Below, piece after piece: positions 1 through 12,261 of a stretch of DNA of 64,000 nt. The DNA lies in assembly GCF_016808095.1 (NCBI RefSeq), contig NC_068976.1, positions 28,814,871-28,878,870 of the forward strand. Reading direction: 5' to 3'. The stretch is from Vigna angularis. Taxonomy: Eukaryota; Streptophyta; Magnoliopsida; Fabales; Fabaceae. The notes under the pieces are model-generated. The model saw nothing but the letters and a program-made list of their open reading frames with translations. It was not told where the DNA came from and did not search any database. How positions within the stretch are numbered: position 1 is the stretch's first letter; each line of letters opens with the position of its first letter. The position numbers and the translations under genes are program-made.

Positions 1-58
<58 letters not shown>
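1..58. repeat. (AT)n microsatellite at window edge
   Basis: Uninterrupted AT dinucleotides fill the first 58 bases. The same tract occurs inside LTR C at 15383-15426 and is only vestigial in LTR B, so it belongs to the LTR and has changed length between copies. Confidence 0.95.
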
Positions 59-61
<3 letters not shown>

Positions 62-464
62 GAAAGGATAAGTGTTCCACGTAGCTTTGATATCAGAATT
101 CATCAAATTGCAAATAAAAAATTATTTTTGTAATAGTAAAATGAATAAAAAAATGAATAGTTAAAATGAATAGTAAAAAATGAATAGTAAATTTTTTTGC
201 TATAAATAGCCAAGGGGGGGAGGCTGAAAATTTACACCAAAGAACTTAGAAAAATTTTGAGAGAAGAGAGTTGGAAGAATTTCTAATTGCAAAGGGGATA
301 TTCTGGAAGTTTTCAGAGAGCGAGGAGATTAAGTCTGTAATAGAGGTAAGGGAACCCATTCTTATACTTTGCTTTTATCTAATCCTAAATCTTGAATATA
401 GATTATTTTGTTTCTGTATGGTCTTGAATTTTGAATGAGAACATTTAATTGTTTCTTTTGTATT

Positions 465-710
465 TTTGGAAGGACGAGAAGTTGTCTAACTGGCTCTGCC
501 AGATTCAACTTCTTGTTTCCCCATACCTGTTATTTCTTATTTATATTGTATTTTTGGAAGGATGAGAAGTTGTCTAACCGGCTCTAACAGATTCAACTTC
601 TTGTTTCCCAAGAAATTTTATTGTTTTATCTATTCTTTATTGCATCTTTCTAGAAGGATGAGAAGTTGTCTAACCGGCTTTGCCAGATTCAACTTCTTGT
701 TTCCCCTGAA
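465..710 (+). repeat. Hairpin-bearing tandem repeat in LTR A, 3 units
   Basis: Three imperfect units of about 85-95 bp each contain AGAAGTTG, about 20 bp of spacer, then CAACTTCT, which is an 8-bp inverted repeat able to form a hairpin. The unit is present in 2 copies in LTR B and 4 in LTR C. It lies downstream of the TATA box, so it would be transcribed in the leader. Short open frames across it are by-products of the repeat. Confidence 0.85.
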
Positions 711-2481
711 TTTTTATATTAATATTATTTTGATGGTAAGGGCAACTAATTATTTTTGTATGAATTTATATACATACGAATGTTGAACTGGTGTTCCATT
801 GTGAAACTGTTTTATGACTTTTATTATATTGGGTGTTATAACTGAAACTGTTAAATTGTACATGTTGTGATGTGATGAATTTAATCTGTTTTGAATGAGT
901 TTGTTGGCTGAAATTGATCTTGTTGGAAGGTCTGGAGTAAGGGTTCTGTAATAGCTTGTATATGGGTATTAAATAGATGTACAGATACTGTTTGAGATTG
1001 TTGTGAGAGGAAGTAAAAATATTAAAATTAGGCATTTTAGATTTAGAGCATAAGAGAACAAGGTAGATAATTTAAATAAATAAATTGTTAATTATTGAGG
1101 GCCTTCCTTTGTTGGTAGGATAGAGGAACCTTAAAAACCTGAGTTGGCACATCCCTGATCATAGAGCAGCCCTGGCCTGGTCCAGTCAGTTGTGACTAGT
1201 TATATATGCTGGCGTCGAAGGTGAGTTTGATGCGTTCAGACATCTGGGTCCTCTCCGGTGACCAATTGGGGTAAAGAAAGATCTCTACTAGGATGAAAAT
1301 AAAATAAAACAAGTTGATTGTAGATGCATAAAGTTATCATGGTAAAAACTTCATATATATTTCATTTATCGTTACATTGAGCTTAGACTTTAATATGTAG
1401 TTGCTAAGATATGTTGAAGTGTTTTGGCTGATCTATGATCTTTGATTGGTGAAAATATGTTGAGTTATACTCGTCATGGTCAAAATGAGTTTATAATATG
1501 AAGTATGATATCTGGCAATATGTTTAATTTATTGACACCAAAATAGGTTATTGTCAAATTATGATTAGAGAATGAACATGATTGAGTTATGTGGATAAGA
1601 GGTTAGGAATTCATGATTTGATGAAATGTTGGAGTGGATAAGAGGGTATGAAATGTTGATTTGATGAAATGTTGGAGTGGATATAAGAAATCATTGCTTA
1701 TGAAATGATGTTTACTACGGGGAGTAGTATGTTCGGTTTATACCATGAGAGCTTGATATGAGCAAAGTAACACCTGAGGTTTATGAAAGCAGGCAGAAAG
1801 AGGTCTGACCATAAGGCTTTGACATAAATATATGGTTCATAAGTTTTATAGAAGCAAGCAGAGAGAGGTCTGACCATAAGGCTTCAGAAAGTAAGACATA
1901 GTATACAGGTGCGGCTTAAGTATACAGGTGCGGCTTAAGGAAGCAGGCAGAGAGCGGTCTGACCATAAGGCTTCGTGAGTAAGCATGGTACACTTGTAAG
2001 GTTTATGAAAATGAGGAAGATGATTTTGATAATGATGAATTAATGACATCGGGATAATGATATTTTATCAATTGTAGAAATACATGATTGAAATATTTTT
2101 ATTACAAGTTTAATGATTTATATGATATGGTTGGCTTACCCTTATTTGTTTGTGCTATGATCATATAACTCATGTTATATGTGAATAGATAATGTTGCAG
2201 ATGCGGTTGAAAAAGCTTAGAGATGAGAGAGATGCGGGGAAAAAACTTTCAGGGATATTTTGTAAAAAGAATAAATTTGTATTGGAAAAATTATGTTGTG
2301 TAAAACTTATAAGTTGAAATTTCGAATTTATGTTAAGTGGTGAAGACTATATTGTTTGAAGTTTTTGAGTTTGGTATTGTACTTTGGGAGAATTGAAATA
2401 AAGTTTGATTGTTTATAGAAGATATCAAATTAATTTAGTCTCTACTATCAGTAATACCCTTTAAAATATTAGGGTGTTACA

Positions 2482-3008
2482 TAAGGCCTCTATGAGGTCG
2501 AACGCAGTTAGGACCGAACATCAAAACGAACCGAGTACTAGTGCAAGACCGTTATGTCATTAACTGAAAACTCCACAGAAATAGAACTTAGTTAAGACCG
2601 AACACAAGAGAAAGACCACCCACACCTAATATCAAACGATCATGAACTGGTAAGACTCTAAAGAGGCCGAACCCAGTTAATGACCGAATACCTGAACACG
2701 ACCGAGCGGTCAACAGTGCACGACCGAACGGTCAACAACGCATGTTCCACATTCTGCATAATTCTGCAGAAATATTTGCAGAATTATGAACAACTCCTAA
2801 CTTTACTAAAACTGAATATTTTTCCCAACTTCTAATTCCCCATACCTGAATCATATACCAATTTACATTGTTCCAAGGGTGTCTAAACCTTTATAAACAT
2901 TTTCAAAAGGGTCTGCTACCAGATTCACAATCCAAAACTGCATAAACATCAACCTAAGGACTCAAATTCAATTCTGCTGGTTTTTGGCACGGTTTGAGTG
3001 ACTTAGGG
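2482..3008. repeat. Host repeat split by the retrotransposon, left part
   Basis: No gene is seen. The first half repeats the motif GACCGAAC and close variants (near 2512, 2598, 2662, 2683, 2700, 2721), which suggests a repeat-derived sequence. The second half is AT-rich. The region ends in the ACATT target site of the retrotransposon and resumes at 17966. Together with that part it may be an LTR-type element on the minus strand, but I could not define its ends. Confidence 0.45.
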
Positions 3009-3013
3009 ACATT
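3009..3013. repeat. Target site duplication ACATT, left copy
   Basis: ACATT immediately precedes LTR B and is repeated immediately after LTR C at 17961-17965. Five base pairs is the usual length for Ty3/gypsy integration, so this pairs LTR B with LTR C as one insertion. Confidence 0.8.
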
Positions 3014-5398
3014 TTCAAGATCCTTGAAAATATTTGTAAGTTAGATACTAGATAAAAAAAAAGTGAATAGTAAATTGCGAATAGTAAAAAAAAATATATA
3101 TTTTTGGAAAGGATAAGTGTTCCACGTAGCTTTGAGATCAGAATTCACCAAATTGCAAATAAAAAATTATTTTTGTAATAGTAAAATGAATAAAAAAATG
3201 AATAGTTAAAATAAATAGTAAAAAATGAATAGTAAATTTTTTTGCTATAAATAGCCAAGGGGGGGAGGCTGAAAATTTACACCAAAGAACTTAGAAAATT
3301 TTTGAGAGAGGAGAGTTGGAAGAATTTCTAATTGCAAAGGGGATATTCTGGAAGTTTTCAGAGAGCGAGGAGATTAAGTCTGTAATAGAGGTAAGGGAAG
3401 CCATTCTTATACTTTGCTTTTATCTAATCCTAAATCTTGAATATAGAGTATTTTTTTTCTGTATGGTCTTGAATTTTGAATCAGAACATTTAATTGTTTC
3501 TTTTGTATTTTTGGAAGGACGAGAAGTTGTCTAACCGGCTCTGCCAGATTCAACTTCTTGTTTCCCCAAAGCTTTTGTTGTTTCTTATATCTTTATATTA
3601 TATTTTTGGAAGGACGAGAAGTTGTCTAACCGGATCTACCAGATTCAACTTCTTGTTTCCCCTAAATTTTTATATTAATATTATTTTGATGGTAAGGGCA
3701 ACTAATTATTTTTGTATGAATTTATATACATACGACTGTTGAACTGGTGTTCTCTTGTGAAAACTGACTTTTATTATATTGGGTGTTATAACTGAAACTG
3801 TTAAATTGTACATGTTGTGATGTGATGAATTTAATCTGTTTTGAATGAGTTTGTTGGCTGAAATTGATCTTGTTGGAAGGTCTGGAGTAAGGGTTCTGTA
3901 ATAGCTTGTATATGGGTATTAAATAGATGTACAAATACTGTTTGAGATTGTTGTGAGAGGAAGTAAAAATATTAAAATTAGGCATTTTAGATTTAGAGCA
4001 TAAGAGAACAAGGTAGATAATTTAAATAAATAAATTGTTAATTATTGAGGGCCTCCCTTTGTTGGTAGGATAGAGGAACCTTAAAAACCTGAGTTGGCAC
4101 ATCCCTGATCATAGAGCAGCCCTGGCCTGGTCCAGTCAGTTGTGACTAGTCATATGTGCTGGCGTCGAAGGCGAGTTTGATGCGTTCAGACATCTGGATC
4201 CTCTCCGGTGACCAATTGGGGTAAAGAAAGATCTTTACTATGATGAAAATAAAATAAAACAAGTTGATTGTAGATGCATAAAGTTATCATGGTAAAAACT
4301 TCATATATATTTCATTTATCGTTACATTGAGCTTAGACTTTAATATGTAGTTGCTAAGATATGTTGAAGTGTTTTGGTTGATTTGATTGGTGAAAATATG
4401 TTGAGTTATACTCGTTATGGTCAAAATGAGTTTATAATATGAAGTATGATATCTGGCAATATGTTTAATTTATTGACACCAAAATAGGTTATTGTCAAAT
4501 TATGATTAGAGAATAAAGATGATTGAGTTATGTGGATAAGAGGTTATGAATTGTTGATTTGATGAAATGTTGGAGTGGATAAGAGGGTATGAAATGTTGA
4601 TTTGATGAAATGTTGGAGTGGATATAAGAAATCATTGCTTATGAAATGATGTTTACTACGGGGAGTAGTATGTTCGGTTTATACCAGCTTGATATGAGCA
4701 AAGTAACACCTGAGGTTTATGAAAGCAGGAAGAAAGTGGTCTGACCATAAGGCTTTTGACATAAATATATGGTTCATAAGTTTTATAGAAGCAGGCAGAG
4801 AGAGGTCTGACCATAAGGCTTCAGAAAGTAAGACATATTATACAGGTGCGGCTTAAGGAAGCAGGCAGAGAGCGGTCTGACCATAAGGCTTCGTGAGTAA
4901 GCATGGTACACTTGTAAGGTTTATGAAAATGAGGAAGATGATTTTGATAATGATGAATTAATGACATCGGGATAATGATATTTTATCAATTGCAGAAATA
5001 CATGATTGAAATATTTTTATTACAAGTTTAATGATTTATATGATGTGGTTGGCTTACCCTTATTTGTTTGTGTTATGATCATATAACTCATGTTATATGT
5101 GAATAGATAATGTTGCAGATGCGGTTGAAAAAGCTTAGAGATGAGAGAAATGCGGGGAAAAACTTTTAGGGATATTTTGTAAAAAGAATAAATTTGTATT
5201 GGAAAAATTATGTTGTGTAAAACTTATAAGTTGAAATTTCGAATTTATGTTAAGTGGTGAAGACTATATTGTTTGAAGTTTGTAAGTTTGGTATTGTACT
5301 TTGGGAGAATTGAAATAAAGTTTGATTGTTTATAGAAGATATCAAATTAATTTAGTCTCTACTATCAGTAATACCCTTTAAAATATTAGGGTGTTACA
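3014..5398 (+). repeat. 5' LTR (copy B)
   Basis: It aligns with 15295-17960 and 1-2481. It ends in ...GTGTTACA just before the primer-binding site. It starts TTCAAGATCC where the 3' LTR has TGTAAGATCC, so the canonical TG start has been lost by substitution. A TATA box is at 3246-3253. It has only two units of the hairpin repeat (about 3511-3665), lacks the long AT tract, and is about 280 bp shorter than the 3' LTR. Confidence 0.9.
3246..3253 (+). promoter_or_regulatory. TATA box of the 5' LTR
   Basis: TATAAATA followed by a purine-rich leader is conserved at the same relative position in LTR A (201-208) and LTR C (15555-15562). It is the likely start region for the element's transcript. No experimental start is implied. 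Confidence 0.6.
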
Positions 5399-5401
5399 TT
5401 T

Positions 5402-5413
5402 TGGTATCAGAGC
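5402..5413 (+). other. Primer-binding site for initiator tRNA-Met
   Basis: TGGTATCAGAGC lies 3 bases after the end of the 5' LTR and is complementary to the 3' end of plant initiator tRNA-Met, the usual primer for plant LTR retrotransposons. Its position confirms the LTR boundary and orientation. Confidence 0.92.
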
Positions 5414-5573
5414 AATGGTTTTCGAAAATATTTTGGGACTCTAGGGAGTGAAATTATTATTCTTAGTAAAATTATTAATGGTTTATGATGAAAATGACTA
5501 TTTGAGGAAATTGATATCATATGCCAAATTGTATTGTTATCTTTTTGAAGAAATCATTTAAAACTCGACAAAG

Positions 5574-6851
5574 ATGCAGCAACAACAAGTTGATCAAGTA
5601 CCTCAAAATCATTCTAGCTTGAATGACTTCTTAAGGCATGATCCAACTAAATTTAATGGGGAGGCTACTCCTGATGAGGCTGACTCTTGGCTAAGGCAGA
5701 ATGAGAAGATTTTCCGGGTAATAACTTGCTCAGAAGAACAAAAATTAACTTATGCATCATTTCTTTTGGTGGGTGAGGCTGAATATTGGTGGGAAAGTAT
5801 GCAACAGTTGATGACGGTTCGTGGTGAGGCTGTGAATTGGGAGAACTTTAAGATAAGGTTCCTGGAAAAATATTTTCCAAACAGTGCAAAATTTGCAAGG
5901 GAGGCAGAGTTTCTGACCTTACAACAAAGAAGGCTATCAGTACAAGAGTACGTAGTAAAATTTAATTATCTCTCAAGATTTTATACTCAGAATATCACAG
6001 AAGAATGGAGATGTCGAAAATTCGAGGGAGGACTAAGGCATGAACTGAAGAAGGTACTTATGCCATTGGAAATACAAGAGTTTCCAGCATTGGTAGAGAA
6101 AGCCATAATGATAGAATTGTTAGAGTTTGATCCAAGTAGAGTTTCCAGACTTGCAAAGGGAGAATCTTCAATAAAATTCAACAAAAAGCCTTATGAAAAA
6201 CCACAATTATCATATCGAGGAACAGTGAAGTGTTTTGAGTGTGGAGGAGCACATTTCAGACGTGACTGCCCTAAACTTATTGGAGAAAAGGTTGAAGGGA
6301 AGAGATGTTTCATCTGCAATGATCCGGGACACTTTGCTCATGTTTGTCCAAAGAAAAAGAAGGTGGGTGAACCACAACAACAAGATTCTGCTGAAGTAAA
6401 GCCCCGGGCAATAGGAAGAGTATTCGCAATGTCTGTAGAAGAGGCTACTAAGCCAGGTACATTAATCTTGCACACCTGTATGTTGTTAGGAGAATGCGTA
6501 TATGTTTTGTTTGACTCTGGAGCCACACACTCCTTTATATCCCTAGCATGTTTAGAAAGACTCGGATTACCGATGCTTGATCTAGGGTGTGAATTAGTAG
6601 TTTCTACACCAGCATCGGGACCAGTTGTGACCAGTTCAGTCTGTGTCGGATGCCCGATCCAAATTGCAGGACGCAAGTTCAAAGTGAACTTGATCTGCTT
6701 ACCCCTTCAAAATCTAGACATTATTTTGGGAATGGATTGGTTGACTGTCAATCACATTCTTATTGACTGTGGGAAACAAAAGATAGAGTTTCTAAATTTG
6801 AACGATTTAAAACTAAGCTCAACTCGAGTCGTTGCGAAGGATATCAAAGAT
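5574..6851 (+). pseudogene. gag and protease part of gag-pol, cut by CACTA insertion
   Basis: The frame opens at ATG 5574. Residues about 70-150 are a Retrotrans_gag capsid region. Two zinc knuckles (CX2CX4HX4C) start near residues 220 and 246. A retropepsin-like aspartic protease follows, with DSGA at residue 314 and an ILGMDWL-type motif near 380. The frame meets the CACTA element at 6852 and would read into it to a stop at 7022. The coding frame on the far side (12262 on) is the same one, so the protein was once continuous with pol. No stop occurs within this part. The product would supply capsid and protease for cytoplasmic virus-like particles. Confidence 0.9.
6849..6851. repeat. CACTA target site duplication GAT, left copy
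   Basis: GAT precedes the CACTA left end and is repeated at 12262-12264 after the right end. Three base pairs is the CACTA superfamily's duplication length. In the host frame it is one whole codon. Confidence 0.85.
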
Positions 6852-6861
6852 CACTACAAGA

Positions 6862-7142
6862 AAAATGACAATTATATACAGATTATTATATACGGATTTT
6901 TATCCCTATATAATAGGGATGTTATATACGGATGTTATATACGGATCTGTAGAATAGGCGTACATACGGAAAAATCCGTATATAATGGGGTAAAATGTTA
7001 TGTACGGATTATCCGTATATAATATCGGCGGGTAAAATTAGCGAAAAATTTTCCAAAGATAGGTCCGTATGTAAAACCGTATGTAAGTTGACAAAATATT
7101 TACCCGCTGATTTTTTATACGGATATGGAGATAATTAATAAA
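6862..7142. repeat. Left subterminal repeats of the CACTA element
   Basis: Several direct and inverted copies of ATATACGGAT and relatives occur here, including ACGGAAAAATCCGT-type palindromes. A short inverted pair (GGCGGGTAAA near 7025 and TTTACCCGCTGA near 7101) lies at the inner edge. It is the less dense counterpart of the right subterminal array. Confidence 0.8.
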
Positions 7143-9654
7143 TAAAAAATAAAACTAAATAAATATAGAACCTGACTTTCGTAACACTTTTCTCCCTCCC
7201 TCCCTTGAGCCAAGTTTCTTCCCTTCTCGAGCCCTAACTATTCGTCCTTCTCCACTCCTACCCATGCCTCCTTGTCGTCATTAATCTTCCTTACTCACTG
7301 CAACCTTCTCCCTCATGGAGCGTTCTTCTGTATGCTACTCCTCCTACTTGAACCTCTCTCGAACCCTAACTTGAAGTCTCCTCTGTCGAACGCAGTGAAA
7401 GGCTCTTCTATCGAACATACTAAAGGGCTTGGAAGCGTTTTCCCTAAATGTGGTTGTGTGTCGTTGCCGAAGCAATCTCGTTCAACAAACACTGTAGGAC
7501 GACCTCCGTGGTTAGTTGAAACCTTCATCTGGTAAGTAATCCAAATTTCCTTCATTTTCATAGTATCTATAATGTTACATTGACCGATTATTGTTCTTGT
7601 TTCTTTGGAGGTTGGAAATCCCGATTTGTGAAACCCTAGGTTGGTTTGTTCCCGTTGGAAGAGATAAGGTGGAGCTCCAATTGCCTTCTGCACCTGGTAG
7701 GTATTAATTCGTTAGACTTGGGTTTGTGTTTATTGGATATGATTGAAAATGGGTATTGTCTTCTCATGATGATTGTCTATTTTAGTACAATTGTTTGTTG
7801 TGTGTCTCGGTTGTTAGTGGAAATGATGTGGTTTAGTACATGTTTTATAATCTGTTATATTGTGTTAGTACCACGGCTTGACCCAAGATCTTCCATTGAG
7901 TTATATTGTGTGTGCTCTGATGAATCTGTCTTACCAGTAAGAGTAGTAAGCTCTGATGAATCTGTCTTACCACGTTGTATATCGATCGATCTCTAAGTAC
8001 ATATTATCCTTATTTGATGTCATGTTCCATCTTTGTAACAAAAACCAGATGGTCCTTCCTTCTGCCGAGCACATATTTTTATGTGTTTTGAGTTTAGGAT
8101 ATTTTAAATGTGCTCTGAAAACACAGAGCCACAGAGACAATATATTAACTTCTTCTATTGAATCATACATTTTGCAAATGACAAATCATGAAAACACGAA
8201 TTACTCTGCTAAGTTTTAACAGTTTTTCAGTATAAATATTAAATATCTTTTATATCTTTGTTTTGTATTTTCATGAGTATTGACATAATTGGTGTATACT
8301 TAACATATTATATTATATTGCAAGTAGGAATCACACAATTCTAGCTATTTTGACCGAGAATCACACCTCCATATTCATCTACTTCTTCAAGAATTTTCTC
8401 CAAGCAAATCACCATGCTCACTCTCTCAAAAGCTCATCACATATGCGTCTCTTCTAATCATTACAGCAGCTTCTTCTCTTCATCTCTAATTCAGTTCTTG
8501 TATTTTAAGAAAAGAAAGAAACGTATACTTCACTTCAGCCGTGAAAGCCGCTCGTTCTTCTCTCCCTCTATGGACTTATCATCTCACACCAGCACCCCCT
8601 TTCTCCTTCATCAAGCCATCATCTCCGTAATACTCTTGTTATCTCCACGGGAAAAGAAGAAAAGATAGATCTCCAAATTGCCGAGAGGAAGGAGTTTTTA
8701 AGAGACCTTAAAATCAGCATGTGTGTTGTCTCTTTGTGCCTATAGAGTAGCGATTGATCTACCACCTAGTAGCTAGCCTTTTTCATTTTTCTTCAATCAA
8801 TCCCCTGTGCTTGGATTTTAACAGTTCTATTTTCTAATTACCATTCTTGATCATTTTTCTATTAATAACAACTTTCTAATATCATGTTAGTAGTTAGAAT
8901 TCTTTTTTATTTGTCTTAGATCCTTCACGTGGAGAAGTCAACTTAGTTTCCAACTAATCCAAATTAAAGCTAGTGGACTCACAAGCTATACTAGCACTTA
9001 CTCTCTTTACAACACTTAATCACCCCCAAAAGTTCATTTAAGAAAAACAATCTTGTTATCTTACCACTTGGATTAAGTTATATACTTCTCCATTTTCTTT
9101 GAGAAATAAATTTAACTATCATGGCAGCAAAAATAATCAATTGGGTAACCTCAAATGTAATAAAAACCCAAGACTTGAGTTTCAGTGTTTAGCATTTGAG
9201 TTAATCCAAAGTATTAGTTTCCTGTCAATTGCCAAAGATGTCTATTAGTTACTTGTCAATCTGAACTTAGAGATTCTATGTTGAATTTGAATTTGGCTGG
9301 TTATTCGGATATGTCTCTTTTTGGTGGTTGAGAATATTAATCGTACATAAATAAATCTCACATAACTAATTCCAAATCTTGCTGAAAAATTCTTGGCAAA
9401 TACTTTACCTGCGAAAACTACTGTGAAAAACTATTCACGTGATTCCATATGTTCTACCAAGTTCCACACATCACAATCACATATTATTTTATCTTGCTGA
9501 AAAATTCTTGGCAAATACCTTTATCACAATCACAATATTATATTATCTCACAAGTTGGTTACAGAATAGAGTTTTATTGCATTTATCTCTGATTGTACTA
9601 TTTCTAAATTTTCTTTTCTTCTATTGTATAAAAATATATATTATGTTCAAGAAT
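7143..9654 (+). other. CACTA interior upstream of the TNPA-like gene
   Basis: No coding exon can be supported. About 7170-7535 is C/T-rich and leader-like and ends in a good donor (CTG|GTAAGT near 7532), so it may be non-coding first exon(s) for the gene at 9655. The short open frames at 7272-7996 and 8414-8668 match nothing I recognise. An imperfect 115-bp tandem duplication is seen at about 9378-9520, where TTGCTGAAAAATTCTTGGCA occurs twice. Confidence 0.4.
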
Positions 9655-11502
9655 ATGGCATCAGGTCCTTCTGGCCCTCCTATTCCACCTTCAGGAAATT
9701 CTAATAAGGGCAAGGGGAAGAAAACTTACGTAGTGAAGTTGATGACACGTTTCAATAATGAAATTGGTTCAACCAGTCAACCAACTACACCTACCTCTAC
9801 CTCTACTGGTAGATCTGTTCCACCTCCATTAGTTGTTCCTGCCTTCACTCCCACTCCACATCAAGTTCCTACATCTTCACCTACCTCTATTGGTACATCT
9901 CTTCCACCTCCAATACAAGTGCCTGGCTTGACACCCACTCCATACCAAGTGCCTCCTTATCTTCAGGCTTCACTCTCTCCCAATGTTGGTTCTAACCCAT
10001 CAACTCCCAGAAATATTGCAGCATCACCTGGTATAGAGGATGCAGATCCACATTCTAGTTCAGCCGCCAATAACATGGAAGAATGTTCCAATAGTCGTCC
10101 AATGATTACACCCGTTGGAGGAGGGTAAGAAAAAAAATAACTCAATTAATATATACACAATTCATTGTTGTATTATTGTAATGTTTGAGTTTAATTTTGT
10201 TTTAGGTTTTATCCTACAAAAACTGCATCCAAGGCAATCACAGCCACCATCAAGGAACAGTTTGATGAGCCATGGCTAACATGGGGTGCAATCCCTAAGT
10301 CAACCAGAGATGTCTTCTTCGAACGTTTTAAGGTAAACACTTTTCATTCCTAATCCTGTTACAAGTCAATAGTTGGTGTCCTGCATTTAATTTATACTTT
10401 GAACTTGTTTACTTATTCAAACATATTATTTCTAATATAACAGAGAAGGGTTTCATGGAAGCCTGAAGATGAGGAAAAGGTCAAAAAAAATTATCACACC
10501 AAGGCATCTCATAGACTCTCAGAGATGTATAAAAAAGCTAGAACTCTAGGAAAAAGACCTGATTGGCTGGGGGACGATACTTGGAATGCTCTTTTGGAAA
10601 AGTGGAACATGCCACTTTATAGACAAAAGTGTGAAACGGCAAAGAAGAATCGGACATCTGAAAAGGGTGGTTGTTTGCACACTAGAGGATCTATAAGCGT
10701 GCATGAGCATGCTATTCGTTTGGTATATAACTTGTACATTTTTTTTGTTATATTTGTAATCATAAACTTTACAAATATTTATTAACAACTCCTTTTGTTT
10801 GCAGTCACAAGAGCTTGGTCGGTCTGTGCATGTTGATGAAATATTTCAGCAGACACATATTCGTCAATCAACAGGAGAATTTGTGGACGAAAGGTCTAGG
10901 CGGACCCATGTAAGTTTGTACTAACTCTATCACATTATAAATTTTCGGTTTTTAAACCTCATGTGTAATGATAATATTTATTCATTTAACAGGAACAATT
11001 TGTTGCAAAATTTTCTCAAATTAGATCTGAGACTGCATCTGTTGGTGTCTCAACATCTTCTCCTCTAGACCCTGCGGAGGAGGAAATATTGAGAAACCGA
11101 TGTTGGTTAGAGGCTGCTGGTGGAAAATACAAGGGACGTGTATACGGCATTGGAAATGTCACTTCCCAAGATGACTGTGTTGATAGTTACATCCAACAAA
11201 CACAGGCATCTTCTATTGCTCAACCTCAAAATTCAGAAGAAATTCTTAACCTGAAATCGCAGTTACAACAATATGGTCAGCAGCTTCAAAATCTTGAAGG
11301 CTTTATTGGCGTCCTCCTGCCATTCCTTCCGCCTTCAGCCGCCACGGCTGCACAACAATTTTTAAACCTTCAAAATCCTCAAGTTCAAAATGACGTACCC
11401 AATATAGTCCAACCAGAACAGCAACCTCCAGAACAGCAACCACCACACCAGCAACCACCAGATGAACAACCACAAGATGGAAATGATTACATGCATTATT
11501 AG
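9655..11502 (+). CDS. TNPA-like Transposase_24 (Ptta/En/Spm) protein, 5 exons
   Basis: Exons with GT-AG introns fit at 9655-10124, 10206-10332, 10444-10722, 10805-10909 and 10993-11502. They sum to 1491 nt and keep frame, giving 496 residues. The first exon encodes a low-complexity Pro/Ser/Thr-rich region with repeated PPP and TPTPxQVP motifs. Exons 2-4 encode a basic DNA-binding-type domain resembling the plant transposase family PF03004 (WxxIPxxxRDxFFxxF, then a KxxSHRLSxMYKKAR-like stretch). The last exon holds a coiled-coil-like stretch (LKSQLQQYGQQLQNLEG) and a Gln/Pro-rich tail. In En/Spm, TNPA binds the subterminal repeats, which are abundant here. I start at MASG (9655); MFKN at 9643 is also possible. 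No stop or frameshift is seen, so it may be functional. Confidence 0.82.
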
Positions 11503-11799
11503 GCATTTTATAGAACTTATTTCCATTACTGTTGAACTTATTTAGAACAACAACTACAATCTGTTTATGAACTTACCAAATGTTGCAGTTATATTGATGT
11601 AAACAATATTTATGTATTCATATACAATGTTTCCTTTGTGGATTAAGTGTATCTGAAAACCTTATTAAATTTATATGTCAATGTGTAATGTATAATGTCC
11701 AGGTTTGTTTATAACAATGCTGAATGTTCACTATAATGTCCAGGTCTGCTTGTATATTGTGCATGGGGAACTGCTATATACATGGTATTTATTTAGCTC
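11503..11799 (+). other. 3' flank of the TNPA-like gene
   Basis: AT-rich DNA between the stop codon and the subterminal array. Its start is probably 3' UTR. The phrase TATAATGTCCAGGT occurs twice, about 45 bp apart. Nothing else is recognised. Confidence 0.4.
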
Positions 11800-12246
11800 T
11801 TGTTAAAACATTATATATGGATATATCCGTATATACGTTATATACGGATAAATTCGTATATAACTTATATACGGAAATTATATACGGATATATCCGTATA
11901 TAAGTTATATACGGATATTTCCGTATATAACTTATATATGGATATATCCGTATATAAATTCCATATATAAGTTATATACGGATTTATCCGTATATAACTT
12001 ATATACGGATATATCCGTATATAATTTCCGTATATAAGTTATATACGGATTTATCCGTATATAACTTATATACGAATATATCCGTATATAATTTCCGTAT
12101 ATAAGTTATATACGGATTTATCCGTATATAAATTTAGCTACGACGGTATTATATACGGATTTTTGCTCGTATGTAATCCGTATATAAAGACGTATTATAT
12201 ACGGATTTTGGGTCTTATATACGGATTTTTGCTGTATGTAATACAC
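11800..12246. repeat. Right subterminal palindromic array of the CACTA element
   Basis: About 440 bp consist almost entirely of TTATATACGGAT and its reverse complement, arranged as back-to-back palindromes. A longer unit of about 65 bp repeats between about 11950 and 12130. The same core motif is at the left end. Such clusters are where TNPA-type proteins bind in En/Spm. The strand-symmetric design would also give strong hairpins in single-stranded DNA or RNA. Confidence 0.88.
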
Positions 12247-12261
12247 TTTTTTCTAGTAGTG

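Larger units (their letters stand above)
1..2481 (+). repeat. LTR of the Tekay-like family, copy A, left end outside window
   Basis: This stretch aligns almost throughout with the two LTRs at 3014-5398 and 15295-17960 and ends with the same GGGTGTTACA. It enters the window inside an (AT)n tract that LTR C also has. A TATA box (TATAAATA at 201-208) and an AATAAA near 2397 match the other copies. The sequence after it (2482 on) is not a primer-binding site, so it is either a solo LTR or the 3' LTR of an element lying to the left. A 19-bp tandem duplication at 1902-1939 is private to this copy. Confidence 0.85.
6852..12261 (+). mobile_element. CACTA (En/Spm) DNA transposon
   Basis: The left end CACTACAAGAAAAAT and the inverted right end (reverse complement CACTACTAGAAAAAA) match at 13 of 15 positions, and GAT target duplications flank the element. 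Subterminal zones at about 6870-7140 and 11800-12245 are packed with palindromic TATACGGA/TCCGTATA motifs, as expected for transposase-accessory binding sites. The only recognisable gene is a TNPA/Transposase_24-like one at 9655-11502. No TNPD-type catalytic transposase is visible, so it is probably non-autonomous. Confidence 0.93.

Noticed and set aside
562..4000. Short open frames in the LTRs, repeated in all three copies (for example 562-786, 766-1035, 3722-3985).
   Set aside because: They arise from the repeated LTR sequence, match no protein family and are interrupted differently in each copy.
9439..9654. N-terminal extension of the TNPA-like frame.
   Set aside because: The first 72 codons are hydrophobic and AT-driven with no family resemblance; ATG 9655 sits right before the conserved low-complexity start.
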